Notes: generated by a model from the sequence alone, not told the origin. A stretch of DNA of 64,000 bases from Corylus avellana (GCF_901000735.1 NC_081542.1:33781243-33845242), one strand, 5' to 3'; counted from the stretch's first letter, positions 48,301 to 59,873 are shown. Program-made: numbers and translations.

Positions 48301-49468
48301 CATCTATTTCTGTCAATTGGACTATGGAAGGATGTAATTGTGGCTTTTTATATTATTTAGAGACGTGATTGCAAATTTTTTTAAAAAATTTAAAGATCAA
48401 ATTGAAAGTTCATGTATTTTCAAGGACTAAAATAGGTGTTGACCCAACATTATCCCCACATCTTGGTAAAGCCTGTTAAGTGGCTGATCTATACGTGTTC
48501 CGTGAGGGCAAAAAAGGAAGAAATTATAAAGGAATGAAAAAAGAGTATGCTATGTCTATTTCATACATTTTTAAAGGCTTTGGTAATGTAGTTTGTCCCA
48601 GAGAAGAAGTAAACATATGAAAGTAAATGAGTGTGCTATGCTTATTTCATACATTTTTTAAGGGCTGATTGATGATATAGTTTGTCTCCTTGGAGATTGA
48701 TATTATGCATTAATGAAGGAATTATGTTTAGTAATTCTAGACTATATCTCGGCCTGGAACCTGTTTCTGATTAACATATCAATTTAGTTTTAATTTTAGT
48801 CCACATGTTTTATGTTCAGCATTTTGTGTTGCTTATGTGGTTGCTACTTTTCTTCCAGGAAGCACAAGCATATGCTCAGGAGAATGGCCTTTTCTTCATG
48901 GAAACCTCTGCAAAAACTGCAGCCAATGTCAATGATGTCTTCTATGAGATCGGTATGTTTCTAGGGGGGATTACTTAAAAGGTGCCTTGCGTGTCAAAAC
49001 CCAAGTATGAAACTGAAATATGATGTAAAACTATTAAGTTGGTCATTTAGGTTGGGGTGTCAGCTCCGTGTTCCGGAGAAAGTAGTTTATATTGTATTCA
49101 GGCATCAATGAGTCTTGTATTTTATATCTAGTTTTTTTTGTGATTTCTGTTTCTGTATTAGGACTTTACGGGATGATGTGGGCCCGTAAGTTATTTAAAA
49201 GAAAGTTTGTCCAAATATTTCTGACCTGTTGAAAACTTATATAAGGACGGACGACACAAAATTCCCCTTTCTCTAGAAGGATTAATTGCTCTCCTGAGTG
49301 GTTGCACATGTGTAGTTTCTGTGTTTGTGAAATTAGAACTGATTAGTTTGCTTTTTTTGCTGTGCAGCAAAAAGACTACCACGAGTCCAGCCAGCGCAGA
49401 ATCCATCAGGAATGGTTCTTATGGATAGACCTGCAGAAAGGGTAGCAAGTGCATCGTGCTGCTCTTAA
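42366..49468 (+). CDS. RABF2: RABF2-type Rab5 small GTPase (ARA7/RHA1-like)
   Basis: Seven exons: 42366-42404, 43451-43528, 43634-43801, 46781-46829, 47087-47160, 48859-48952, 49368-49468, giving 200 aa, the normal Rab5 length. All junctions keep frame. Visible motifs: P-loop GDVGAGKSS (residues 17-25), switch I STIGAAF (T42), WDTAGQE (64-70), NKAD (123-126), TSAK (152-155) and a C-terminal Cys-Cys-Ser for geranylgeranylation. RABF2 proteins cycle between GDP and GTP forms and recruit effectors on early and multivesicular endosomes for vacuolar trafficking and endocytosis. Unlike ARA6-type RABF1, it is prenylated at the C-terminus. Intron 5 uses a GC donor (GAG|GCAAGT). Intron 3 (2.98 kb) contains a solo LTR. 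All key residues are present, so it should be functional. Confidence 0.96.
43908..44467 (-). repeat. Solo LTR in RABF2 intron 3
   Basis: A 560-bp insert with termini TGATGTAG and CTACATCA and a perfect 5-bp duplication GTAAT (43903-43907 and 44468-44472). It has TG...CA ends and no coding sequence. A TATA-like tract read on the minus strand (about 44127-44140) suggests minus orientation, opposite to the gene. The right half holds about eight copies of a TGTCCGGAC-like palindrome. It resembles the LTR at 12932 in layout, but I cannot show they are the same family. Confidence 0.85.
47943..48430. repeat. Inverted-repeat MITE-like element in RABF2 intron 5
   Basis: The left arm 'agttctaatttgatatctaaa' and 'gattgcaatcaagtc' (47955-48003) pair with the right arm (about 48360-48422), the complement of which reads AACTTTCAATTTGATCTTTAAA and GCAATCACGTC. 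The arms are about 55 bp and imperfect, with no clear target duplication. A separate 86-bp tandem repeat lies at 48543-48690. Confidence 0.55.
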
Positions 49469-49985
49469 GGAGATCTTTGGTACTTTTGCTAGTTGCCCAG
49501 CTCTGTCTGTCGTCTTGGCGCTGTGATGCACTGTAGAAATTAAACGTTTTCATTGCCGAAATTTGTGTGTCCGGATTCAGTACTCTGTACATGCATGTGT
49601 TTAGATGGTTTATATTTCTGGCAGTAAATGATTGTGGATATCGTCTTCTCATTTAATGAAATGGTGTGTTTTTTCCTGAGGACACGGTATGCCCCACGCC
49701 CTGTAATCTGGGTGGGTTAGTAGCCTTCCTTGTTGTACGTGTTGAAGATCTTCGATACTTAAAATATATATATATATATATATATATAAGAAAAAAGTAA
49801 CTCATAATCTACATGGAAATATGTAATGGATATTGAAGCTTTTAGAGTCAGGCTTTTCTTTCTGGGTTTGTTTGTTTGTTTGTTTTTCTTGCAATCCCTT
49901 GCTGCCACATTGACTTCACAATTAGCAAGATGAAGTTTTGATTAACGCTACACACATACTCACTTTTTTATACCAATTTCTTCTC
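49469..49985 (+). other. 3' UTR and downstream of RABF2
   Basis: Non-coding. Candidate polyadenylation signals such as AATGAAATG lie near 49655. A (TA)n run occupies about 49763-49788. No other gene was seen. Confidence 0.5.
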
Positions 49986-50190
49986 ACTTAAGTGGTTTTT
50001 AAATTTACTATTGAATTTGTGATGGATCTTTATTGGGTGTGGAGAAATGGGTGTCGGGAAGTAGGAGTATCTATAGCATTACTCATAAGTGGCTTTTAAA
50101 TTTACTATTGAATTTGTGAAAGCTACTTATTGAGTGTGGAGAAATGGGTGTCGTGAAGTAGGAGTATGTATAGCATTACTCATAAGTTAT
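49986..50190. repeat. Two-copy tandem duplication, period about 104 bp
   Basis: The unit 'taagtggyttttaaatttac tattgaatttgtg..' ending 'tatagcattactcataag' occurs twice. The copies differ at only a few positions (for example gtcgggaagt versus gtcgtgaagt). Confidence 0.85.
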
Positions 50191-50926
50191 AAGGTGACCA
50201 CCTTAGAAGAACTGGTATTTTGAGGCAAGTAGTGGATGTGAAACTGCAGGGATGTAATGATTCTTAAAATATTTGGATATGAGTAAGTTAAGTGAAAAAG
50301 CTTGTCAGAGCAAGCCGGCGGGAAATAGCTCCTAAGTCAATTATCAATTCAGAAAAAGAGAATGAAAAGAGTTTTCACTTGTGATGGGAGCAAAAGTCCC
50401 TGATACCTGCTTCAGGCATGCTATTATAGAGGCTGAATGTATCGGTTGCAATCAGTGTGCGAACCAGGCAGAGCCCAACTTATATATATATATAATGGGT
50501 AGAGGCTTCTACTTTTCAGCCCATGAAGCCTGTTCAAACCCACTACCAAAAATTATTTATGCTATGAGACTTCCACTTTTATTTACTATATATATATACA
50601 ACCCATGACAATATGACATGTTTCAGCCAGAAAGGTGTTTGATTGACTCAATCATCTGCGATAAAATCTCTCTATATGGAGCAGCCGAATGAAGGATCCT
50701 TACTTTCAGCACAAATTACTTTTTGAATTACATTCTTATGGGAACCACTTAGAACTCACAAAAAAAAAGAAAAAAGAAAAGTAAACCACTTAGAACTATA
50801 TATTTTATGAACAGTTACAACCCATGGCATGTACTTGCTTGTTTTTATTATTATTATTATTATTTTATTTCTTCTTTTTCCAACCAAAAAGGTGTTTGAT
50901 AGTTTAGACAAGATGTTGGAAAATGA
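50191..50926. other. Intergenic, no gene seen
   Basis: AT-rich, with two (TA)n runs (50480-50492, 50587-50598). No coding sequence was recognised. Confidence 0.5.
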
Positions 50927-51230
50927 AAATGAACCACCAAGGGTGTGGTCCAGTGGCACTTGGGTTATCTTAGTGGGGTTAGATTCTAAGTTTGAATACC
51001 GCAATAGAAAGCGTTTATAGTTATTGGCTTGTCTATTGGCTTGGGTGCCACTAGCGTCTTTGGGAGGGCTAGTGTTATGGCTAGATCGATTTTGAAGGAA
51101 TGCTTGCAGTTCTCACCATCTATGCCCTTTTTAAGTGCTGCCTAACGAGTAAGTGCTACTATGGTAACACCAAGGTACGTAGAGTAGCGACTTTGGTTGC
51201 CTCCTCTTGCATTTTTAATTAGAAAAAAAA
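50927..51230 (+). mobile_element. tRNA-derived SINE (about 304 bp)
   Basis: The 5' part carries an A-box-like TGGTCCAGTGG (50946-50956) and a B-box-like AAGTTTGAATACC (50988-51000), spaced as in tRNA-derived heads. A tRNA-unrelated body follows, ending in an A-rich tail (AGAAAAAAAA). The flanks ATGTTGGAAAATGA (50913-50926) and ATGTTGGATAATGA (51231-51244) are a 14-bp duplication with one mismatch. It is therefore a complete or nearly complete SINE. The ORF that overlaps its left part is not a gene. Confidence 0.85.
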
Positions 51231-51244
51231 ATGTTGGATAATGA

Positions 51245-51394
51245 CAACATCCTTTGGAGTAAAATTTTCAAAATTTGAGTATATTTCATTATTTTTGTAC
51301 GTTAAAATATAAATTAAATGATTAAATTCATTCATTTCTATCGGCTTAAACTTTTAAGATATGTAGTAGTTTAACATAGTATTGGGTTAAAACG
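51245..51394. other. Intergenic
   Basis: AT-rich spacer between the SINE and the hAT-like remnant; nothing recognised. Confidence 0.5.
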
Positions 51395-51655
51395 TGGTTA
51401 CGGTTAGCGGTTATTGACTAAAACAACTAACCGTAACCGCCTAGGCGGTTAGTAAAATTCACTAACCGCCTCCACTAACCGCTTAGATGGTTAACCGGCG
51501 GTTAGCGGTTAGTAACTCTAATAACGGTTAACCGCTTTTTAAAAGAAAAAACTAAAAAAAAAAAAACGAAACGATGTGGTTTCTATGGTAATGCCTTCAA
51601 AAGCTGTTAGCGGTTAGCAAGCGGTTATTAACTGCCAACATTTTCACCGCTAAGT
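51395..51655. mobile_element. Remnant related to the hAT-like element at 17478
   Basis: Dense ACTAACCG / CGGTTAGCGG words in both orientations match the subterminal repeats of the 17478-26979 element. Terminal TAGGGGTGTCAA sequences and target duplications are not visible, so this is a decayed or internally deleted relative. Confidence 0.6.
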
Positions 51656-52084
51656 ATATCGAAGTAAAGGTCTGAGTTCAAACCTTGTCTTCGTCAATCA
51701 CATTTAATTTCAATTAAATATTTTACATGTACACATGAGGAGACAATACAAAGATTCTCTTCATTTTGAATGTCAAGATTTAATGTTTGTGCATATAATA
51801 ATGGAGTATATAAAATCAATGTTAGCAGGTCTTTAAAAATTTTAAATAATATGGAGAGAATCATAACCCCACTTGAAGAGAAGTATTAAAGTATAAATTA
51901 TGATGCATTTGGGTCCCAATAAAGCATATAATATATCTACTACGTTAGGCTCGATCGCTTCAACGTAGACAACGAATGGGAAAACAACCTGGTTATCCCC
52001 GACACTTTGTAATTAAATAATAGTCGTGAAGCAATGCACGAAAATACATTAATCATGTCGAACAAATGGCCTTTTCAAAATGAG

Positions 52085-52265
52085 ATATGATAGAATTTAA
52101 TAAAAATTTTATATTTTGCTCATAAAAGTTCATGTGGCAAGATGCCACATTATTTTATTTTTGTTTAGTCTTTTTTCCTCCACAAAAAAAATGATGTAGC
52201 ATCTTGCCATGTAGACTTTTATGGGCAAAATGTGGAGTTTTTATTAGATTGAAGCATTTTTCTTT
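52085..52265. repeat. Short foldback element
   Basis: 'ataaaaattttatattttgctcataaa' style sequence and 'catgtggcaagatgccacat' on the left pair with 'gtagcatcttgccatgtaga' and 'atgggcaaaatgtggagttt' on the right. The arms are about 60 bp around a short T-rich loop. MITE-like, with no confirmed duplication. Confidence 0.65.
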
Positions 52266-52917
52266 CAAAATATACAAGTTTTTAATTGTGTAGACTCGGA
52301 TTTTGCTTATTTAGAACGTACCGATGATGAATATATGTATATGTACTCAAGCAATGCACGAAAAGACATGACCAGCAGCCTCTTGTTTCTGCAATTTGTT
52401 CCATATATATATAAATTGTCATACTAATCTTGTCGAAGCATAGAGAATGCGTTTCTCAATAGATTTGATCCATGCGGCTCCACCAATAATATATAAACTT
52501 GTTCCAATACAAACTTGGGGCTGAAAATGGTAGCTTGATAATTGTATAGTTAGAAAGCTGCATATTCGATCGGTATTAAATATAAGCACCAACACTAGCT
52601 AGCTGTGACAAAAAAAGATACGATTAGGAAAAAGAGAAAAAGAGCTGACGAACATATATTATAAACCCATGACCTGTGAGTTGTAAGGGTGGACTTCTAG
52701 CTGTCTCATAATATCTTATTTAGCTTCAACTCCTTCAGAATTACTGGTCGATTGATTTGGCTCCTATTATAGATGTATATATACAACCATCTTTCAATCA
52801 TTTTTTATTTTTTATTTTTAAATTCAATAGATCAATCAATAGATTTGTAGACTCGTGTAGACTATACACAAATTCAATGTGGATTCATCTATATTCACTA
52901 TAGAGATGGTTAAAAGA
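52266..52917. other. Intergenic, no gene seen
   Basis: AT-rich sequence up to the Tat-like LTR; nothing recognisable. Confidence 0.5.
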
Positions 52918-53796
52918 TGAAAAAAAAACAGAATGAATTCTATTGGGTCATGGATCAGCTTCATAAGGCCCAACGGATCCCGAACCTGATGTCAGCAAGT
53001 TCACCAACCCGAGAAGGCCTTGGACAGCTTAGCCCGATGAGGTCTCAGACGCCCAGTTCGAGACTCAACTTATGGGCTGAAATAGTTAGGAGTCAAGGGG
53101 TAGGTCGGTCATTTCGGAATAAGGATATATCTATATTCAATTTAAATAAGGTGATCCCATCCCACATTTGAAAAAGCTATCTACAACCAAGACCACTTAT
53201 CAACATATCAACTATCCCTATACAAACGGGATGGGCTATCATTCAAATTCAAAAGGTTATCTACCCTCATCAGGATGCGTGTTAGTTGTCGGTGCCTAAG
53301 CCGTACATGTCAGACCGAGGACTACTCGGTCATCCTCATCCAACGTCAATCGGAAGCCATATCCCTTATTCCACGATCTTAGGCTACTAAGATCACGAAG
53401 TGGCTAACAAACCCTATCCTTCTCAAATAACTGCATGACAGATATTGAGGGATAAGGGATCCAAGACGTACGGGGAATCAAACTCCATTTCATGCCTATA
53501 AAATGCAAGTCACTTTCAATGCCAAGGTAATTGCAACTCTTGCTCCCTAGCTTTCTTGTTGCTTGCACACTATCAGATTATTGACTTAGGCATTGTAGTA
53601 TCCCCGCCGGAACACCACCGGAGACTCTAATCTTATTGTTTGCTCTTGTGCGAAGGCCCAACGCATCCTAAGACACCGCGACAACACCCGGAAAGTGTGC
53701 CACGTCACCCCTCGGAAAACTGGGCTTCAAGAGTTTGGTGCCGTCTGTGGGAAACGATTTCCATCAGTTCTTATCATACACAATCCATAATCCGAT

Positions 53797-55914
53797 ATGG
53801 TCCAGACACGTGCAACACATCCTTTGCCGGAAGGTCAAGTCGGGATGCCCGACGCGACTGCAACGCCTCCAAAGCTTGCCGAGTTCATGAAGCAAATGAC
53901 TGCCTCCATGGATGCACTAAAGAAGCCGAACGAAGACCTTGCCACTAGGCTCACGGTTGCTGAAGGCCATAATGGCCGAAGGGTTCGTGAGCGTGAAGAG
54001 AGGCGCGAGAAGGAACATGAAGAAAGGCGTGAAAGGGAGAGGCGTGAGCTTATCCGCCAAGGCAAACAGGTCCAGGACCCCAACCAAAACCGGAACCACA
54101 ATCAGGGGGATAGTGCCAGTCCAGTTCATGGCAGCCGTCATACCACTGTTTAGAATGAAAGGCCTCACCGCGAGAGGTCTCATCGTGAAAGATCGCACAA
54201 TGACAGATCTCATCGTGAGAGGTCTTATCGTGATAGATCTCATCATGCACGGCATAATGAGACCGATGTGAATGCCGAGCTGAGAGACTTGAAGAGGAAG
54301 TATGTAGAGATAGCTGATAAGATGGCTAACGGAGATAACATATTGATGGCCGAAGAGCTCATGGAGAACACAAACTTGCCCTTCACAGATTGGGTTATGA
54401 GCTTCCCCTTACCTGACAAGTTCAAGATGCCTCATATAGATAAATATGACGGCAATGGAGACCCTACGGAGCATATGGAGAGTCTTCGGGAGCATTTCAT
54501 CCTCCATAGAACCCCAGATGAGATCTCATGCCGGGCGTTTCCATTAACCTTGGCAGGAGTAGCCAAAGAATGGTTTGCGAGACTTCCTGTCAAATCTGTG
54601 GACAACTTCAAATCCTTGGGGTGCCTCTTTCTAAGTCAATTCTTAGCCACCTAAAAGAGGAAGAAAAACCCAGCTTACCTGCTTTCTATTGTTCAAGGAA
54701 AGGATGAGTCTTTGAAGAACTTCATGCTCAGGTTCAACAAGGAGAAGTTGAAAGTGGAAAGCCCGAGTGAGCAAATGATACTTGATGCTTTAATGCATGG
54801 GCTAAGAGCCGAGGGGCCATTGATGGCCGAATTAGCAAAGAAGTCTACATTGGTAACTCTCCGTCAGTTTCTAAACAAAGCGGAAGAGTATATCAATCAG
54901 GAAGAAATGTTGGGGCCTTGATGAAGTCCCAAGAAAAGGTTACCCAAGAAGCTAGGGGTAGCACAAAGGTTGTACCAGTAAGCTTTAGAAAAAAGGAGGA
55001 GAAAAACCCAAAGCAGCAAGCCAAGAAGACTCCTAAACTGAGGACCGACCCTCAGCGAAAACTCAGCAAGTTTACTCCATTGAACACTAGTATGACCGAG
55101 GTGTTAATGGAGATCAGAAGAGATCTTGCCTTTAGATGGCCAACAAAGTTGAAGGGTCACTTGCCGAAACGTGACTAGACTAAGTTCTGCGAGTACCACA
55201 ACGACCGAGGCCACCTGACGGAGGAATGTGTATCTCTGCGCCAGGAAATAGAAGCTTTCATCCAGAATGGAAGATTGGTGAGATTCCTGGCAAGAGAGAG
55301 GAATAGAGGAAGAAATCCTTAGTGGCCCATATTACTTGAGGGAAACCAAGAAGCTCCCGGAGGCCGAGACCAAAGGCAAAGGCATGATAACAGTCCGAGA
55401 GATGATCGGTATGCTGAACCAATGCACAATCGACAAGCCGAACTGAGGAATGATCGGGACGCGCATCCCCCACCTTGGAATCAAGATGTGGTGGGAGAAA
55501 TTCTTACCATCGCTGGCGGGATGGTTGGTGGAGGAGAGCCTAGCTTTGCTAGGAAGGCTCATGCAAGAAGAGTGTAGAAGGAAGAGGTTCTTTTCCTTGA
55601 AAGGCCTTCCAAGGCCCCAAAGCGAGATTCCATGGTTCTGTCATTCTTTGAAGAAGATACAAAAGGGGTAATGATGCCCCATGATGATGCACTAGTAGTG
55701 ACAGTGATGGTGGCTAACCATGCGCTCCATCAAAATTTGGTGGATAATGGAAGCTCGGCTGATATCCTCTAATGGCCAGTTTTCAAACAAATGGGCATTG
55801 ATCGTGTTAGGATCAAGCCATTTAGTTCCCCTTTAGTTGGATTTGCAGGAGAGCAAGTCCAACCCATCGGGCTCATCTCTCTCCCAGTGACAGCAGGAAT
55901 AGCCCCTAGGCAGT
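53797..55914 (+). pseudogene. Tat-like gag and protease, several stops
   Basis: The frame opens MVQTRATHPLPEG and includes a charged EREERREKEHEERRERERRE stretch. It then meets a TAG (54151-54153) and continues in the same frame through an RSH/RER repeat. The capsid core follows: MPHIDKYDGNGDPTEHMESL, AFPLTLAGVAKEWFARLP, then a stop at 54652-54654, then SLKNFMLRFNKEKL and LMHGLRAEGP. A frameshift near 54915 leads to a zinc-knuckle-like CEYHNDRGHLTEEC (second Cys replaced by His). The aspartic protease site DNGSSADIL lies at 55743-55769, followed at once by TAA (55770-55772). The repeat unit beyond the gap carries the same protease segment and stop. Non-functional. Confidence 0.85.
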
Positions 55915-57344
55915 TGATGTTGTGTTTTTGTGACCAAAAATATCAATTATAAAAATAACCACTCGCAATAGGACGAATCTTTGTAGGATACGGCTATAGA
56001 GAGGGTGTCGAACCTCAAGGACTGCAGGGGTTTAATTATCAAAATTAAAAGATCAAAGTTAACTTAATTAAAAGGGGTTTTGATTTGATTTGCTTAAAAA
56101 CTAAAGTGCATGAAAATAAAAGAGATTTAAAATAAGAGAGAGAGAGTAGGGTATTGACTTCACCTCTATCCGCACAACAATGGTTAATCATAATTAATCC
56201 CATAAATTCATTCTATGCATGTTATAAATAAACAAGAAACTACCTTATTAAAGAATAAGCATAATCTATCTTCGGTTGGCACGGATCGTCCACCTAACCA
56301 CTAAGACGCGGTACGACCCGTCTTCCNNNNNNNNNNNNNNNNNNNNNNNNNNNNNNNNNNNNNNNNNNNNNNNNNNNNNNNNNNNNNNNNNNNNNNNNNN
56401 NNNNNNNNNNNNNNNNNNNNNNNNNNGTATGCTGAACCAATGCACAATCGACAAGCCGAACTGAGGAATGATCGGGACGCGCATCCCCCACCTTGGAATC
56501 AAGATGTGGTGGGAGAAATTCTTACCATCGCTGGCGGGATGGTTGGTGGAGGAGAGCCTAGCTTTGCTAGGAAGGCTCATGCAAGAAGAGTGTAGAAGGA
56601 AGAGGTTCTTTTCCTTGAAAGGCCTTCCAAGGCCCCAAAGCGAGATTCCATGGTTCTGTCATTCTTTGAAGAAGATACAAAAGGGGTAATGATGCCCCAT
56701 GATGATGCACTAGTAGTGACAGTGATGGTGGCTAACCATGCGCTCCATCAAAATTTGGTGGATAATGGAAGCTCGGCTGATATCCTCTAATGGCCAGTTT
56801 TCAAACAAATGGGCATTGATCGTGTTAGGATCAAGCCATTTAGTTCCCCTTTAGTTGGATTTGCAGGAGAGCAAGTCCAACCCATCGGGCTCATCTCTCT
56901 CCCAGTGACAGCAGGAATAGCCCCTAGGCAGTTGATGTTGTGTTTTTGTGACCAAAAATATCAATTATAAAAATAACCACTCGCAATAGGACGAATCTTT
57001 GTAGGATACGGCTATAGAGAGGGTGTCGAACCTCAAGGACTGCAGGGGTTTTATTATCAAAATTCGAAAAGATTAAAATTAACTTAATTAAAAAGAGAAT
57101 GATTTGATTTTCTTTAAAACTTAAAGTTCATGAAAATAAAAGATATTCAAAATAAGAGAGAGTGTAGGGTATTAACTTCACCTCTATCCGCACAACAATG
57201 GTTAATCATAATTAATCCCATAAATTCATTCTATGCATGTTATAAATAAACAAGAAACTACCTTATTAAAGAATAAACATAATCTATCTTCGGTTGGCAC
57301 GGATCGTCCACCTAACCACTAAGACGCGGTACGACCCGTCTTCC
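55409..57344 (+). repeat. Direct 918-bp duplication flanking the gap
   Basis: Copy 1 (55409-56326) and copy 2 (56427-57344) keep a constant offset of 1018 through the Tat sequence and the LTR start (55915 / 56933). The Tat part looks identical by eye. The LTR parts differ in several places after about 120 bp. It is probably an assembly artefact; a real duplication with both sides at the same insertion junction is unlikely. Confidence 0.85.
56327..56426. other. Assembly gap (100 N)
   Basis: Exactly 100 undetermined bases, a conventional scaffold-gap size. The 918 bp before it (55409-56326) and the 918 bp after it (56427-57344) are near-identical and in the same orientation. The contigs on the two sides probably overlap and were not merged. 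Confidence 0.97.
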
Positions 57345-58450
57345 TTAGGTATAAATTATCAAATTCTATAACAGGATACATACAATCAATGAATAAGTGT
57401 AACCCATCTTTGGTTGGCACCGACTGTCTACCTAAATTACACTAAACTAGGGTGTAGTACAGTCTGTCTTCCCTAGGCATGGCCTATCAAATCCTATTGA
57501 TCATATGTCAATTAAACCCATTGTATAACCATCATCCTCATAATCACAGAAAACAAGAATGATTTGAGATCAACAAAAGTAAAATACTTTCTAAGACAAG
57601 AGAATAATTTCACAAATATTGATTTTGAAATTTAAGAACAATTGCATTTAATAATTAAGAACATAATCAAAAGGTAGCAATTCTCATAGTTATACAATCA
57701 ACATGCATAAATTGAAAATCTAGAAATTAAATACAATCAAACCATTGTGCTTGGATAGGGTTACATCAACACCCCACAAAGGGGTTTAGCCACTCATGAC
57801 CTTCTAAGCTCCAAAGACAAATTTCTGATTTCTAGCTCTAGAAAGCGGTGTGTCCTTTTACTCAATGCTTAGAGGCCTATTTATAGGGCTTAGGAGAGTC
57901 CTAGAAGCCCTAGTAATCCTAGAAATTTTGGATATTTAAGTCCAAGTCCAATTAGGATAAAGAAAACCTAAGTCCAAATCGGAATAGGATTCGCCCAGAA
58001 TTGCGTTCCTATCTTGCAGGGAAATTTTGGCAATGCGGCGCTCCGAATTAGGAAAATGCTATTTCACAATGATTTGTAGAAATTTGAGTTAGCTTTCCAG
58101 TGCCGCTTGAATCACCTCAATCGGATATTTGAACTGAAAGTTATGGCCAAAATACCGAGACGTATGCAGAATCCAAAATTGAATCCAATCCGATTTTGAC
58201 TCCAATTTGAGAAATTCCGAATTAATCATTTTCTTTATTTGATTTAAACTTAACCATGATTGGTTAAGTTTAACCATATCTTCTAGGTCTTCTCAAAGTG
58301 TGCTTTTAAGCCCAAAATCAATGGAATTAATTGCATCTTTATTTATAACCTGAAAACACAAAAACAAAACAAAATCAAACAAATAACAACGCTAAGGAAT
58401 TAACATATGCAAATTAAGGGGCTTGAATGTGCAACATTCGGCGCTTATCA
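56933..58450 (-). repeat. 3' LTR of the Athila-like element
   Basis: 1518 bp, TGATGTTGTG .. GCGCTTATCA on the plus strand. It has two 'cggttggcacgga' blocks (57291, 57412 region) and ends against the purine tract. It differs noticeably from the 5' LTR at 63011 between about 120 and 220 bp from the left end. Confidence 0.88.
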
Positions 58451-59873
58451 CACCCCCAAACTTACATATTGCTAGTCCCTTAACAATACAAAACGGAAAA
58501 TAAACTGAAAAACAAAAAGATAAGTCCATCTTTCGTGGGATGTACGGTTGCATTTAGCGTATGCAACAAGCCTTTTAAACCCCTAGGCATTCCCTAGAGG
58601 ACGAGTGAAGTCTCGTGAAGGTTTTCCAAGAATGATACCCACAAACATTGTCATCATTATGTCATTCAAAAGGATAAAGTATCACAAAAATAATGGTTCT
58701 CATTCATTAGCAAGCTTAAAATTATAAACTTCATCTTCAAAATTTCAAGGAATTCACAAGTCAAATCACTTACCAATGGCAGATTGAGACACAACAAGTT
58801 TCAATTAGTGCAAAGTGAACTAACACATAATCATGAGGCTTCAAAATAATTCCAATATGAATGAATCAACATCTCAGAATTTATTGGACTTCATATCAAA
58901 TGAAACAACCAAGGCATACTTTTTTTTTATTTTATTTTCTTTTTTTTTTATTAAGGCTTTGTAATACTTAGCTCCCTTAAGCTTTCTAGTTGACTCATGT
59001 ATCGAGTGTTAGGCCAATATCTCCCAAACCAAATAGCTTTAGGGCATTAGGTGTAAAGACACCCCTAAGGACTTACTAACTCGAGTCAAAAAGACTACGA
59101 AGCTAAGCTAGCCATTTTATTAATCAACCCAAAAATTTCACGTTTTGACGCGAACACTCACTGCTTAATGAGGCAAGAGGTCCGGTTACTCAGCGAAAAA
59201 TTTAAACTTGATTTTTTTTTTTTATATTTATTTATTTAATTATTATTATTATTATTTTTTATAGCATGCCAAAGTTATTCACCCAATATGTCACCCAACA
59301 GAATTCAAGATATTGAAAACAAACATAATTGGTCTCAAAATTCATACCTCACAGACATGTGCTAGTGTGCTCAATATAGATTTAAATTGAAATAAGAAGC
59401 ATCTCATGTTGTCAAAAGTAAGTAACAAGACTTAAAATCCCTAAGTCATATGATCATGTGTTCATAACTTTAAGCCTATCAATGAATTTCAAACCAAAAT
59501 CAAAGCTCAACCATATGCTTAAGAATGACATAACAATAATAATGGATTGTGTTTTGTTTTTCCATACCCCCCAACTTGAATCATACATTGCCCCCAATGT
59601 ATGTATAGAACTAAAGAATAAGATCAAGAGTACAGAAATACCTGAATGAGCAGATGTGGGCATATCATACCCCCAAACTTGAATGCAAAAACACATGTCC
59701 TAAAAATAAAGTGATACTCCAACCAAATACCAATCAAGTGCACACATTGTTGTAAAAAGATAAACAAAGAGTGAAACAACAATGGAGAAAATAAACCTGG
59801 ATGGAGATCATATGCCCTGGTAGAGTGGAGGGTCAAGCGCACAGGGCCTGCACTTGATCCTATGAGGTATTTC
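58451..59873 (-). other. 3' untranslated region of the Athila-like element
   Basis: Non-coding 1.4 kb between the ORF stop and the 3' LTR. It is conserved in order with 33841-35860 and with 1-860: purine tract, 'acgagtgaagtctcgtg', 'cattaggtgtaaagacaccc', 'gcaagaggtccggttactcag', 'aacttgaatcatacattgcc'. Such conservation of a non-coding region between autonomous and non-autonomous copies suggests it is needed for replication; that is inference. Confidence 0.75.

Larger units (their letters stand above)
52918..56932 (+). mobile_element. Tat-like Ty3/gypsy element, 5' part, interrupted at 56932
   Basis: The plus-strand order is a 5' LTR (about 52918-53729, left edge uncertain, TATA-like CCTATAAAATG at 53496), a primer-binding region TTTGGTGCCGTCTGTGGGAA (53734-53753), a leader, gag and the start of protease. 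The YDGNGDP, AFPLTLAG and WFARLP words are typical of Tat/Ogre-lineage gag. The Athila-like element beginning at 56933 is inserted in the protease region, so the rest of pol would lie beyond 64000. The piece between 55409 and 56932 is disturbed by the gap-associated duplication. Confidence 0.85.

Noticed and set aside
56266..56580. ORFs running through the N gap
   Set aside because: The frame is artificial: it crosses undetermined bases and duplicated contig ends.
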